Assembly: GCF_016406145.1 (NCBI RefSeq)
Contig: NZ_CP066306.1
Span: forward strand, 4,154,001 to 4,218,000
DNA: 64,000 nucleotides
Direction of reading: 5' to 3'
Source of the DNA: Pseudomonas putida
GTDB taxonomy: Bacteria > Pseudomonadota > Gammaproteobacteria > Pseudomonadales > Pseudomonadaceae
Made by a program: the position numbers and the translations under genes
Shown here: positions 9,999-18,840 of the stretch, one piece after another
Layout of the letters: each line of letters starts with the position of its first letter
Position numbering within the stretch: the stretch's first letter is position 1
The notes under the pieces: generated by a model
The model's database searches: none
What the model was told of the DNA's origin: nothing
What the model saw: only the letters and a program-made list of their open reading frames with translations

Positions 9999-11378
9999 AT
10001 GCAACAGACTATCGACACCACCCTGCTGATCATCGGCGGCGGCCCTGGCGGCTACGTGGCCGCCATCCGCGCCGGGCAACTGGGCATCCCCACCGTGCTG
10101 GTGGAAGGCCAGGCGCTGGGCGGCACCTGCCTGAACATCGGCTGCATCCCGTCCAAGGCACTGATCCATGTGGCCGAGCAGTTCCATCAGACATCCCGCT
10201 ACACCGAGCCGTCCGAACTTGGCATCAGCGTCTCCACGCCACGCCTGGACATCGGCCGCAGCGTGGCCTGGAAGGACGGCATCGTTGACCGACTGACCAC
10301 TGGCGTCGCTGCACTCCTGAAAAAACACGGGGTCAAGGTCATCCATGGCTGGGCGAAGATCCTCGATGGCAAGCACGTCGACGTCGACGGCCAGCGCATA
10401 CAGTGCGAACACCTGCTGCTGGCCACCGGCTCGAACAGCGTCGAACTGCCCATGCTGCCGCTGGGCGGGCCGATCATCTCTTCGACCGAAGCCCTGGCCC
10501 CCCAAACGTTGCCCCAGCATCTGGTGGTGGTTGGCGGCGGCTATATCGGCCTGGAACTGGGTATCGCCTACCGCAAACTGGGCGCGCAGGTCAGCGTGGT
10601 GGAGGCGCGTGAGCGCATCTTGCCGACCTACGACAGCGAGCTGACCGCGCCGGTGGCCGAATCGCTGAAGAAGCTGGGCATCGCTGTGCACCTTGGGCAC
10701 AGCGTCGAAGGTTACGACAGCGGTTGCTTGCTGGCCCGCGATGCTCAAGGTGCACAGCTGCGCCTGGAGGCCGACCGGGTGCTGGTGGCCGTTGGCCGCC
10801 GCCCGCGCACGCAGGGCTTCAACCTGGAAAGCCTCGAACTGAAAATGAACGGTGCGGCCATCGCCATCGACGAACGCTGTCAGACCAGCATGCGCAACGT
10901 CTGGGCCATCGGTGACGTGGCCGGCGAACCGATGCTGGCACACCGCGCAATGGCGCAAGGTGAAATGGTCGCGGAAATCATTGCCGGCAAGGCACGACGG
11001 TTCGAACCCTGCGCAATTGCAGCAGTGTGTTTTACAGACCCGGAAGTCGTTGTGGTCGGCAAGACCCCGGAACAGGCCAGCCAGCAAGGGCTGGACTGCA
11101 TCGTCGCGCAGTTCCCCTTCGCCGCCAATGGCCGCGCCATGAGCCTGGAGTCGAAAACCGGCTTCGTGCGCGTGGTGGCGCGGCGTGACAATCACGTGAT
11201 CCTGGGTTGGCAGGCAGTGGGCGTGGCGGTTTCAGAGCTGTCCACAGCGTTTGCCCAGTCACTGGAGATGGGCGCGCGACTGGAGGATATCGCGGGCACT
11301 ATCCACGCTCACCCGACCCTGGGCGAAGCGGTGCAGGAAGCGGCATTGCGCGCGCTGGGCCACGCATTGCATATCTGA
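9999..11378 (+). CDS. lpdV: dihydrolipoyl dehydrogenase LpdV (E3 of the branched-chain complex)
   Basis: This flavoprotein reoxidises the dihydrolipoyl groups of BkdB using NAD. At 459 residues it matches P. putida LPD-Val. It shows the FAD Rossmann motif [11 protein letters not shown] (about 13-23), the redox disulfide [15 protein letters not shown] (about 43-57), the NAD motif [13 protein letters not shown] (about 176-188), and the C-terminal His-Glu pair in [15 protein letters not shown]. The ATG at 9999 was chosen over the GTG six bases upstream. It is the last gene of the operon, followed by a strong terminator. Confidence 0.96.
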   Translation: MQQTIDTTLLIIGGGPGGYVAAIRAGQLGIPTVLVEGQALGGTCLNIGCIPSKALIHVAEQFHQTSRYTEPSELGISVSTPRLDIGRSVAWKDGIVDRLTTGVAALLKKHGVKVIHGWAKILDGKHVDVDGQRIQCEHLLLATGSNSVELPMLPLGGPIISSTEALAPQTLPQHLVVVGGGYIGLELGIAYRKLGAQVSVVEARERILPTYDSELTAPVAESLKKLGIAVHLGHSVEGYDSGCLLARDAQGAQLRLEADRVLVAVGRRPRTQGFNLESLELKMNGAAIAIDERCQTSMRNVWAIGDVAGEPMLAHRAMAQGEMVAEIIAGKARRFEPCAIAAVCFTDPEVVVVGKTPEQASQQGLDCIVAQFPFAANGRAMSLESKTGFVRVVARRDNHVILGWQAVGVAVSELSTAFAQSLEMGARLEDIAGTIHAHPTLGEAVQEAALRALGHALHI

Positions 11379-11403
11379 CACTGAAGCGGCTGCGGCCGAT
11401 TTT

Positions 11404-11437
11404 GCCCGCGACGCCCTTGGCGCTGCGGGCTTTTTTT
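11404..11437 (+). terminator. rho-independent terminator of the bkd operon
   Basis: GCCCGC (11404-11409) pairs with GCGGGC (11425-11430), with inner complementary bases, and is followed by seven T residues. It lies 25 bases after the lpdV stop. Confidence 0.85.
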
Positions 11438-11482
11438 CATTCGGCGATGCTGTATTGGCCTGCAGACATGCCGATGATCAGG

Positions 11483-12205
11483 TCAAACGCGGAAGTAGCC
11501 CACCGACGAATCGAACGGCAGGCGCTTGAGTTCGATCTTGTTCAGATCCAGCACGTCACGCAGCGCGGCAGTCTCGCCAGGGAAGTTGCGGTAGGCGACT
11601 TCGTCCAGCACCACGATCGCGCCTTTAGGCATGTAAGGCAGGAAAGTCTCCAGCGCAACCTTGGTGGACGAGTACAGGTCCGTATCGAGGATCAGCATAG
11701 CCACTACCAAGTCAGGACGGGTCTTCACAAAGGCAGGCACGGTTTCCAGAATGTCACCCTTGACGATCTCGCAGCGCGGGATCCGATTGACCGGGCGAAT
11801 CAGGTCGTTGGCCTCGATCATGTCTTGAATCAGGGTCTCGTCGGTGTCGGAGAACATGCTTTCGTTGATATCGGCTGGATCCTGCTCGGCATCGATGCTG
11901 GCAAAGCCGCCGAAGGTATCGAAACCGATGATCGAACGGTTGATTGCATAGGGTTCCAGAATCATCGATAGCTGCATGTACAGCATCAACGAGTTGCCTT
12001 TGTATACGCCGCACTCGACGATAGCGCCCGGAATGTCCTGCACCATCTTGAACAGCTCGATGCGCGAAAGCGCAGCGGTCACGGCGATACGGTTGGCAAA
12101 CACGAACGGCGCATCAGCCACATATTGGGCATCGACACGGCTCAGCACGCTGGCGCGCTTTTCGTTGTACTCGACCTCGGCAGCAGTCAGACGACGCTTG
12201 GTCAT
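11483..12205 (-). CDS. TylF/macrocin O-methyltransferase-like SAM-dependent methyltransferase
   Basis: Predicted class I methyltransferase of the TylF type, a family whose known members O-methylate sugars. In the 240 residues, SAM motif I is IVECGVYKGNSL (62-73), followed by the family block GFDTFGGF (94-101), the metal-binding acidic motif LDTDLYSST (173-181) and VVLDE (198-202). Its ATG overlaps the stop of the upstream oxygenase gene (ATGA), so the two are translationally coupled. The acceptor is unknown; the neighbours suggest a sugar or a lipid-linked glycan. It ends 45 bases after the bkd terminator, tail to tail with lpdV. Confidence 0.75.
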   Translation of the reverse strand: MTKRRLTAAEVEYNEKRASVLSRVDAQYVADAPFVFANRIAVTAALSRIELFKMVQDIPGAIVECGVYKGNSLMLYMQLSMILEPYAINRSIIGFDTFGGFASIDAEQDPADINESMFSDTDETLIQDMIEANDLIRPVNRIPRCEIVKGDILETVPAFVKTRPDLVVAMLILDTDLYSSTKVALETFLPYMPKGAIVVLDEVAYRNFPGETAALRDVLDLNKIELKRLPFDSSVGYFRV

Positions 12206-13068
12206 GGGTTAACTCCCTGGAATTGCGAAAAGTCGCTGGCATTGAAAAAGTCTTTGAAGCCGGCCTGCGCATCCGAACAACCGTTGTCGACGTTCGGTGC
12301 ACCGCGCTTATGCAGCAGGTCTTGCGGGTGGATCAGGCGGAAGTCCACGCTGAACCGTACCTTGTCGGTGAAGTTGGCTACGGTGCCGTGCAGATGGGCA
12401 CCAGAGAAAATCAGCATTTCGCCACTGTTGGCAGCCACACGCAGTTCGGCGCTGGTATCGATGTCTTCCAGCGGCACCGGGTGCACCCGGGTTTCTTCGG
12501 TGATGTTCTGCGAAGCCTTGTGCCGTTGCACATGGATCCAGTCATTGAGGCTCCAATCGGCGGAGCTGTTGCGCACCGGCCGCTCGAAATAGGCCGGGTT
12601 GATCATCATGGTCTGTTCGGGCTCGATGCTGTACACCGGCATCCAGGTATTCACCTGGCTTTCCACACTGCCGTACCAGGTATCGCGGTGGGGCTTGTAT
12701 GCGTAACTCACACCTGCGTGCAGGTATTCGTAGTTAGGCACTACACGCACACGAGGCACGTCGAAGATATAGTCCTTGGGGTCGGCCCCGATCTCGCGAA
12801 TGAAATCGCGGATCAACGCCTTGGCCTGCGGGCCATTGGTAAACTGTCGCTTGAGCGCCGTGACGCGCTCTACGAAGGTCTCCACCGGCATCATTTTGTG
12901 CAGCGACTGGTGGTCGGTTTCGCCATCAAAGGCGGCGGTGATGCTCTGCCGAGCCAATGCACACAGCTCATGTGCATTGCCAAGGCCGGTTTCCAGGAAG
13001 ATGTCCCCCCTGAACAGCGAGCCCCGGTAGTCCGGCTTGTTCTTCACCTGATTGACATAAAAATTCAT
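12202..13068 (-). CDS. putative 2-oxoglutarate/Fe(II)-dependent oxygenase
   Basis: A 288-residue protein of no family I can name with certainty. It carries the double-stranded beta-helix iron motif of 2-oxoglutarate oxygenases: HRD at 127-129 (HxD), a distal histidine in SGAHLHGT (225 or 227), and an arginine for the 2-oxoglutarate carboxylate at KVRFSVDFR (238). The region VPRVRVVPNYEY (104-115) fits a core strand. It probably hydroxylates a small molecule or sugar. It is coupled to the following TylF-like methyltransferase, which suggests hydroxylation followed by O-methylation. Confidence 0.65.
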   Translation of the reverse strand: MNFYVNQVKNKPDYRGSLFRGDIFLETGLGNAHELCALARQSITAAFDGETDHQSLHKMMPVETFVERVTALKRQFTNGPQAKALIRDFIREIGADPKDYIFDVPRVRVVPNYEYLHAGVSYAYKPHRDTWYGSVESQVNTWMPVYSIEPEQTMMINPAYFERPVRNSSADWSLNDWIHVQRHKASQNITEETRVHPVPLEDIDTSAELRVAANSGEMLIFSGAHLHGTVANFTDKVRFSVDFRLIHPQDLLHKRGAPNVDNGCSDAQAGFKDFFNASDFSQFQGVNP

Positions 13069-13197
13069 ACTTGCCCCTTCAAGACCTCATTGAGACCAAT
13101 GCCCACCACGATCTGCGTCGACTGGCAGCGGTGCATGGATTGAAGCGGACGCAAGGCGACGCATCCAGCCGCTGAGGGCGGGAACTCCAACCATGGC

Positions 13198-13220
13198 GAT
13201 ACAGGTGCATTGCCTGTATC
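13198..13220. repeat. perfect 8-bp stem hairpin between two oxygenase genes
   Basis: GATACAGG (13198-13205) and CCTGTATC (13213-13220) flank a seven-base loop. It lies in the 224-base gap between the converse ends of two minus-strand oxygenase genes. No T-run follows on the minus strand, so it may be an operator or an RNA processing structure rather than a terminator. Confidence 0.5.
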
Positions 13221-13292
13221 CAGTGCTTCAGTGATCGGCATGCCGGCAGGAAACTTTAAGCGCGCATGCTGCCGATGCAGCCCAAATGTCGA

Positions 13293-14141
13293 CTATTGGT
13301 TGCCTTCGCTGGCATACACACCGCGTACCTGCTCCAAGCTCGGAAAGTGCTCGGTAATCAACCCGCGCTGCATGGTCTTTTGTTGGGTGAACGGATACTC
13401 ACGCTCGATGAACGTGGGCTCACTGGCATTTTCATAACGCCCACTGACGGAAATCCGCAAACGTTCATCCCCTTCACGGGAAGACCGATGAATGGTGAAG
13501 TTAGACATCAAGCAAACGCCACCCTTGCCGACACAGACAGGAACGAAGTCATCTTCCTTGAAGTGCTTTTCGTCGACCCTCAACACATGCTGTTCCTGGT
13601 CGCCGCTAAGCAGGCCCAGCAAATGACTGCCGGGCATCACCTCCATGGTGAACAACTGCGGGTCGATGTCCATGAACGGGATCCAGGTGGTGATGGTATC
13701 CAGGCTGCCCTGGACTGAAGTCCAGTCCTGGTGCACGTCGAACCCCTGATAACCTCCCGGGATAACCAATTTTTTCGACATCAGATGCAACACAGGCGTG
13801 GTCTGGAACAACGGGGTTAAAACGCCCAGGTCGGCAGCCGCGTCGCGCAGGCGCTCGGCGGTCATCAGCCGGTAGATGCCGTACAGCTTGGAGCACATGC
13901 GCAGCGTCGCCAGATAGAGAGGAACGCTCGCCTCCAGCAGTGCGGCCATGTTCAGGTGCAGGGCTTCAAGGGTAGGGCCGCCGGCGACAGGCAGGGCCAG
14001 GCGATCCAACTGCTGGGCGAATGCCAGATTGAAGTGGGCAAGGGTTTCGTCGAGATGAAGGGGGTCGAAAATGCCCTCGGCAACCAGATAACCCTGCTCG
14101 CGATATAAGCGGATTTGATTTCGATCAAGAATCTTTCCCAT
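13293..14141 (-). CDS. phytanoyl-CoA dioxygenase (PhyH) family protein
   Basis: Predicted non-heme iron, 2-oxoglutarate-dependent hydroxylase of 282 residues. The iron triad is visible as HQD at 137-139 (VHQDWTS) and His218 (NFTIHRSS), with the 2-oxoglutarate arginine at 227 or 229 (DERLRISVSGRY). MPGSHLLG (169-176) is the usual PhyH loop before the distal His. The start MGKILDRNQ at 14141 was chosen; an in-frame start 60 bases upstream has no homology-like sequence. It heads the minus-strand arm of the island and diverges from the acyltransferase gene. Confidence 0.75.
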   Translation of the reverse strand: MGKILDRNQIRLYREQGYLVAEGIFDPLHLDETLAHFNLAFAQQLDRLALPVAGGPTLEALHLNMAALLEASVPLYLATLRMCSKLYGIYRLMTAERLRDAAADLGVLTPLFQTTPVLHLMSKKLVIPGGYQGFDVHQDWTSVQGSLDTITTWIPFMDIDPQLFTMEVMPGSHLLGLLSGDQEQHVLRVDEKHFKEDDFVPVCVGKGGVCLMSNFTIHRSSREGDERLRISVSGRYENASEPTFIEREYPFTQQKTMQRGLITEHFPSLEQVRGVYASEGNQ

Positions 14142-14257
14142 CGGCCCGGTGCCCTTTTTTGTTACGCAAGCGGAGGTGCTATCGTGGCCAGCAGTATACA
14201 CAGCGTACGCTCAGCTCCGGTTGACCTGACTCATCCTCGAACACCCTGGATACCCTG
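14142..14257. promoter_or_regulatory. divergent promoter region at the centre of the island
   Basis: This 116-base spacer separates the minus-strand PhyH gene from the plus-strand acyltransferase gene and so must drive both arms. A TTGACC hexamer at 14220-14225 points rightward, and TATACT reads leftward near 14190. I see no clear operator. Confidence 0.4.
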
Positions 14258-14914
14258 ATGCCAAAAGTTGTCATTTTCGGAGTGCTGGACACCGCCCAAC
14301 TGGCGCACTACTACCTGAAAAAAGACCCTGCAGTGGACGTGGTCGGCTTTACCGTGCACGAACGCTACCTGCCAGAATCGAGAATGTTCGAAGGGCTGCC
14401 GGTGGTGCCTTTCGAAACCCTGCAGGACTATTTCCCAAGCACCCACTACAAGCTGTTTGCACCCATGACCGGCCGCAAGATGAACCGCCTACGTGAGTCG
14501 GTGTACATTCAGGGCAAGGAAAAGGGCTACGACTTCATTAGCTATGTCAGCCCCAAGGCCACGGTGAACGACAACGTCATCGGTGAAAACTGCTTCATTC
14601 TCGAAGACAACACACTGCAACCTTTCACCACCATCGGCAACAATGTGGTGATGTGGAGCGGCAACCACATCGGCCACCATGGCGAGATCCGCGACCATGT
14701 GTTCTTTACTTCCCATGTGGTCCTCTCCGGGCATTGCCTGGTCGAGCCCTACGCCTGGTTCGGCGTCAACGCGACCATCACCAACAATTGCACCATCGGC
14801 GCAGGTACCTGCGTCGCCATGGGTGCACTGATTTCAAAAGACACTCAACCCTGGCAGCTCTACATCGGCGCACCCGCGCGCGCGGTAAAGAGCAGTCAGG
14901 AACTGGATTTTTAG
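14258..14914 (+). CDS. NeuD/PglD-like left-handed beta-helix acyltransferase
   Basis: Predicted sugar O- or N-acyltransferase of 218 residues. The N-terminal part (1-75) is a small Rossmann-like domain (KVVIFGVLDTAQLAHYYL) as in NeuD, PglD and VioB-type enzymes. The C-terminal part (about 95-210) is a hexapeptide-repeat helix (ATVNDNVIGENCFILEDN, TIGNNVVMWSGNHIGHHG, TITNNCTIGAGTCV). GNHIGHH carries the likely catalytic histidine. It ends in the usual GAPARAVK. Family members acylate amino sugars with acetyl-CoA, so it could act on the product of the aminotransferase in the same island. It is first in a five-gene plus-strand run. Confidence 0.75.
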   Translation: MPKVVIFGVLDTAQLAHYYLKKDPAVDVVGFTVHERYLPESRMFEGLPVVPFETLQDYFPSTHYKLFAPMTGRKMNRLRESVYIQGKEKGYDFISYVSPKATVNDNVIGENCFILEDNTLQPFTTIGNNVVMWSGNHIGHHGEIRDHVFFTSHVVLSGHCLVEPYAWFGVNATITNNCTIGAGTCVAMGALISKDTQPWQLYIGAPARAVKSSQELDF

Positions 14915-14921
14915 GTAGAGC

Positions 14922-15845
14922 ATGGCCTGGAAAAAACTCGGTAGAACCTTCGACCCCGATAAAGACTGGGTCGGCTCCCACGCCCAAGTGCCCACCGCGC
15001 TGGTGCTGGACGATGTGATTCGGGTATTCATCTCCACCCGCAACAGCGCAGGCAAAAGCCTGTGCTACGCGGTAGACCTGGACAAGCAGGACCCGCGCAC
15101 CGTCGTTGCCCGCCACCGCGAACCTTGCCTGGGTTTCGGCGCTCCTGGCACCTTCGATGATGAAGGCGTGATGCCCAGCTACGCTCTGAAAAAAGATGGC
15201 CGTACCTACCTGTACTACAGCGGGTGGAACCAGCGCCTGACCGTGCCCTACCACAATGCCATGGGCGTCGCGGTTTCTGACGACGACGGGCTGCACTTCG
15301 AAAAACTGTTCGAAGGCCCGATCATGGATCGCACTGCAACCGAGCCCTACCTGGCCGTGACGCCCACCGTGCTGTTCGACCAAGGCCTGTGGAAGATGTG
15401 GTATGTGTCCGGTACACGCTGGCTGGAGGTGGACGGCAAATACGAGCCGTTGTACGTGATCAAGTACGCCGAATCCAAAGACGGATTCGAGTTCACCCGC
15501 TTCGCGCCGCAATGCCTTGAATCGCGCTTTGAGACCGAAGCCTTTTCCCGCCCCTGCGTCATCAAGGAAAACGGGATTTTCAAGATGTGGTACTGCTCCC
15601 GCGCATCGCAGGACTACCGCAACGGCGCCGGCTCGTACCGTATCCGCTACGCAGAGTCGCCCGACGGCAGAACCTGGACCCGCCATGATGATGCGGGTAT
15701 CGCACCGTCAGCCGAAGGCTGGGACTCGCTGATGACCTGCTACCCGTTCATCTTCCAGAGCGGCGAGCGCACCTACATGCTGTACAACGGCAACCGTTTC
15801 GGGACCAGCGGCTTCGGCCTGGCCCAGTGGAGTGATGATGAATAA
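14922..15845 (+). CDS. beta-propeller glycosidase-like protein (GH43/GH130-type fold)
   Basis: A 307-residue protein with the repeated blade signature of five-bladed beta-propeller glycoside hydrolases: TYLYYSGWNQ (about 89-98), WKMWYVSGTRW (about 157-167), FKMWYCSRAS (about 220-229) and TYMLYNGN (about 284-291), each followed by an xxYAESxDG-like turn. Possible acidic catalytic positions are Asp/Glu in GTFDDEGVMPS and RTATEPYLAV, but I cannot assign the catalytic triad. There is no signal peptide, so it is cytoplasmic. It could be a phosphorylase, a transferase or a degenerate binding protein. The next gene starts inside its end. Confidence 0.6.
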   Translation: MAWKKLGRTFDPDKDWVGSHAQVPTALVLDDVIRVFISTRNSAGKSLCYAVDLDKQDPRTVVARHREPCLGFGAPGTFDDEGVMPSYALKKDGRTYLYYSGWNQRLTVPYHNAMGVAVSDDDGLHFEKLFEGPIMDRTATEPYLAVTPTVLFDQGLWKMWYVSGTRWLEVDGKYEPLYVIKYAESKDGFEFTRFAPQCLESRFETEAFSRPCVIKENGIFKMWYCSRASQDYRNGAGSYRIRYAESPDGRTWTRHDDAGIAPSAEGWDSLMTCYPFIFQSGERTYMLYNGNRFGTSGFGLAQWSDDE

Positions 15846-16617
15846 CGAACAGCTTCAAAACGAAGTCTACAAACTCGAATCCACTGCATCGGATTTGCAG
15901 TACGCCTTTCGTGACAAGTTGCGCGACATGTACCTGAACAGCCCGCTCTCGGACGACGACGTGCTTTTCAATATCGGCCTGTATACCCGCAGCTCAGTAT
16001 TGGTGAAGTTCATCGTCTTGAGCGACCTGTACAAACGCTTCAAGCATATCCCGGGGATGATCTGCGAGTTTGGCACCTGGTACGGCCACAACCTGGTGCT
16101 GCTGGAGAATCTGAGGGCGATGTACGAACCGTTCAACAAACAGCGACAGATCGTCGGCTTCGACACCTTTGAAGGTTACTGCGCACCGGGTGAAAAAGAC
16201 TGCAAGGAAAGCGGTGTGTGGGTTGAGAACTCCTACTCCACCAAAGCCAGTTACAAGGATTACCTGAACGAACTGTTGCAGGTGCACGAAGGCAACAACG
16301 TGCTGGGACACAAGCGCGGGGTACATCAACTGGTTGCGGGGGACGTCTGTCAGACCGCGCCCGAATTCTTCAAGAACAACGGCTCGGCCATCGTCGCCTT
16401 CGCCTACTTCGACATGGGTCTGTACGAGCCAACACTGGCAGCGCTCAAGGCGATCAAGCCACACCTGGTTTCCGGCAGCATGCTATTGATGGACGAGCTG
16501 ACATGGGCTCAAGCACCAGGCGAAGCGCTGGCCTTCAAAGAAGTCTTCACCCCTTCCGAATACACACTGGAGAAGTGCGAGCTGTACCCCTCCAAATGCA
16601 TTGTCACGATCAGGTGA
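15838..16617 (+). CDS. second TylF-like SAM-dependent methyltransferase
   Basis: Class I methyltransferase of 259 residues, related in plan to the gene at the left end of the island. Motif I is MICEFGTWYGHNLVLLE (74-90), then VGFDTFEGYCAPGEKD (106-121), FAYFDMGLYEPT (the acidic motif) and MLLMDELTWA. The start overlaps the propeller gene by eight bases; GTG at 15832 and ATG at 15835 are alternatives. The low similarity to the first TylF-like protein outside the motifs suggests they act at different positions or acceptors rather than being recent duplicates. Confidence 0.72.
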   Translation: MNNEQLQNEVYKLESTASDLQYAFRDKLRDMYLNSPLSDDDVLFNIGLYTRSSVLVKFIVLSDLYKRFKHIPGMICEFGTWYGHNLVLLENLRAMYEPFNKQRQIVGFDTFEGYCAPGEKDCKESGVWVENSYSTKASYKDYLNELLQVHEGNNVLGHKRGVHQLVAGDVCQTAPEFFKNNGSAIVAFAYFDMGLYEPTLAALKAIKPHLVSGSMLLMDELTWAQAPGEALAFKEVFTPSEYTLEKCELYPSKCIVTIR

Positions 16618-16624
16618 AGCGCCC

Positions 16625-17404
16625 ATGATTTCCAGCGAGGTATTCGACCGGCGCATGGCGGAGCAAGGCTGGGTGATTTTCGAGAGCGCCATCCCGATCG
16701 CTATCGTCGAGCAGATGCGTGAAGACATCCACAAGGCCTATGCAATCTGCCGCGACTACCAGATCAAGAACGGCATCGATCAGGACACCAGTAACACCGT
16801 GCACCACCTGATCGGCCAGTTTGACAGTTTTCTCGACTGCCTGAAGGCCTACCCTATCTATGCCTTCATCGAGCGCTATTTCGGCGGGCAGTTCATCCTC
16901 AACTCGTATGGCGGGGCAATCAACACCCGCGACAGCCAGTCTTACGCCCAGCGCGTTCACCGGGATATACGTTCTTTTTCAGGTGATATGCCGTTGCTGC
17001 TGAACACGCTGGTGATGCTCGACGACTTCACCGCCGCCAATGGCGCGACCTGGATGCTCTCCGGTTCGCACAAGGCCGAAGCCAAGCCGACCGACGACTA
17101 TTTCATGGCCCACGCCGAACAGGCTATCGCACCGGCCGGCAGCATCCTGATGTTCAATTCCAATGTCTGGCATGCCGGCGGCAGCAACGTTACCGACCAA
17201 GTGCGCCGCTCGGTCACGCCGATGTTTTCCAAGCCGTTCATCAAGCAGCAATTCGACTACCCGCGAGCCCTGGGTTATGACCTGGGGCCAAACCTCGACC
17301 CGATGATGCGCCAGGTCATCGGCTATAACGCGCGGGTACCCGCAACGCTGGACGAGTGGTATCAGCCACCCGCCAGGCGCATGTATCACTCCAACCAGGG
17401 TTAA
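16625..17404 (+). CDS. second phytanoyl-CoA dioxygenase (PhyH) family protein
   Basis: Predicted 2-oxoglutarate/Fe(II) hydroxylase of 259 residues. It has HRD at 112-114 (RVHRDIRSF), the loop WMLSGSHKAEAKP (143-155), distal His183 (NVWHAGGSN) and arginines 194-195 in QVRRSVTPMF. The N-terminal MAEQGWVIFESAIP is typical of PhyH proteins (QGYVVFE in relatives). It sits seven bases after the TylF-like gene and two before the next methyltransferase, repeating the hydroxylase-methyltransferase pairing seen on the minus strand. Confidence 0.78.
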   Translation: MISSEVFDRRMAEQGWVIFESAIPIAIVEQMREDIHKAYAICRDYQIKNGIDQDTSNTVHHLIGQFDSFLDCLKAYPIYAFIERYFGGQFILNSYGGAINTRDSQSYAQRVHRDIRSFSGDMPLLLNTLVMLDDFTAANGATWMLSGSHKAEAKPTDDYFMAHAEQAIAPAGSILMFNSNVWHAGGSNVTDQVRRSVTPMFSKPFIKQQFDYPRALGYDLGPNLDPMMRQVIGYNARVPATLDEWYQPPARRMYHSNQG

Positions 17405-17406
17405 CC

Positions 17407-18135
17407 ATGTCACGCGACCTGAACACCGAGTACCAGGACACGGAAAACCGCCTGTACGCCTACGATTTCGACTACATCCACCGCGACTACATGCTCAAGG
17501 CGCTCAACGGGCAGTTTCGCCCTGGAAATGCGCTGGAAATGGGATGCTATCACGGCGAGTTCACCAAAAAGTTGCTGCAGGTCTTCGATGACGTGACCGT
17601 GCTTGAAGGGGCCACCGACCTGATCGAAGTCGCCCGCAAGAACGTTGCCGATGCGCGCGCAACCTTCATCCTGGGTCGGTTCGAAGACACTACCCTGGAG
17701 CGTCGCTTCGACAACATTTTCCTGATCCATACGCTTGAACATCTCACCGAGCCGCAGCCGGTGCTCAAGAGGATACGCGAGTGGCTGGCGCCGGGCGGCC
17801 GGCTGTTCATCGTAGTGCCTAATGCCAATGCGGCGTCACGGCAGATCGCGGTGGGCATGGGGCTGATCGACTTCAATGCGGCTGTTACCGATGGCGAGCG
17901 CAAGCACGGCCACCGCTGCACCTACAGCCTCGACACACTTGAGCACGAGGCGTTACAGGCCGGCTTCCAAGTGACCCAGCGCGGCGGCATCCTGTTCAAG
18001 CCGATGGCCAACTTTCAGTTCGATGCAGCCTTGCGTGCCGGCATCATCGACCAGGCGTTCTTCGAAGGCTGTTACAAGATGGGCATGAAATACCCGGACC
18101 TCACTGCGAGTATCTATGTAGTCTGCCAGGCTTGA
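17407..18135 (+). CDS. class I SAM-dependent methyltransferase (Methyltransf_11/23 type)
   Basis: A 242-residue methyltransferase. Motif I is ALEMGCYHGEFT (42-53), followed by VTVLEGATDLIEVARKN (motif II), FDNIFLIHTLEHLTEPQPVLKRIREWL (motif IV and V, split about 99-125) and PGGRLFIVVPNANA (motif VI). This is the general small-molecule or sugar methyltransferase pattern, like WbdD- or UbiG-type N termini. It closes the plus-strand arm of the island and stops three bases before the convergent WbqC gene, leaving no room for a terminator. Confidence 0.75.
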   Translation: MSRDLNTEYQDTENRLYAYDFDYIHRDYMLKALNGQFRPGNALEMGCYHGEFTKKLLQVFDDVTVLEGATDLIEVARKNVADARATFILGRFEDTTLERRFDNIFLIHTLEHLTEPQPVLKRIREWLAPGGRLFIVVPNANAASRQIAVGMGLIDFNAAVTDGERKHGHRCTYSLDTLEHEALQAGFQVTQRGGILFKPMANFQFDAALRAGIIDQAFFEGCYKMGMKYPDLTASIYVVCQA

Positions 18136-18138
18136 ACC

Positions 18139-18840
18139 TCAGAGGTAATCGTAGGCCGCCAAGTGCGGCCCGATGCCCTCGGCGCCGACCTCCATCAGGG
18201 CATCGATGATCGACAGGTACGGTGTGAAACCCTCGCAGCGTTGGCGATAGGCAAGTACCCGCATACCGATGAAACGCAGATCGATATTGACGTCGGCGAA
18301 CCTGTCCGGCTCATAGAGCGCACGCCCGCCCTGGGCATTGATATAGCAGGTCGCACCTTCGTGGCGGCAGATATCCAGAATCCGCGCCTGCGCCGTAAGT
18401 TGAGCGTTGCCGTAGACCTGGCTGCTGGTAACGAGCCGCGTCGTTTGGCCCATGAAGTTGGCCAACACCTGAATTTGATGACTCAGAAAACCCGCGAGGT
18501 TGTTGTCTTCGTGCGCCAGAATACGCTCGACCACTGGAAACACCTGATCGAAACAGGGTGCCTTGCGATAGGCCATTTCCACGCTGCGCAGCATGCGTCG
18601 TTGCCACTGGGCAGCAGGTGCAATTTCTATTTCGTTGATCTTGCGGTTTTGCGAGGCCTGCAACAACGGCAGCGTGATCAGCCCTGGCGCGCCGTTGATC
18701 AGGATGCGATTGCGATTGATCCATCCTCGCGTGATGAAGTTCACGTCATCGTAGACCACGAAGCAATCTGCAGCCTTCAATAGCTGCCAGTAGCCAATGT
18801 AGGGAAACAGGTACGGCTGCATGATCGCCACCCTGGTCAT
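18139..18840 (-). CDS. WbqC family protein
   Basis: The 233-residue protein begins TRVAIMQPYLFPYIGYWQLL, the hallmark of the WbqC family, followed by DCFVVYDDVNFITRGWINRN (about 25-44). WbqC-like proteins occur in O-antigen and other surface-glycan loci, usually beside VioA/FdtB-type aminotransferases, and their reaction is not settled. Here the ATG overlaps the stop of the aminotransferase gene by four bases, so the two are tightly coupled. A role in attaching an acyl or other group to the amino sugar is plausible but unproved. Confidence 0.82.
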   Translation of the reverse strand: MTRVAIMQPYLFPYIGYWQLLKAADCFVVYDDVNFITRGWINRNRILINGAPGLITLPLLQASQNRKINEIEIAPAAQWQRRMLRSVEMAYRKAPCFDQVFPVVERILAHEDNNLAGFLSHQIQVLANFMGQTTRLVTSSQVYGNAQLTAQARILDICRHEGATCYINAQGGRALYEPDRFADVNIDLRFIGMRVLAYRQRCEGFTPYLSIIDALMEVGAEGIGPHLAAYDYL

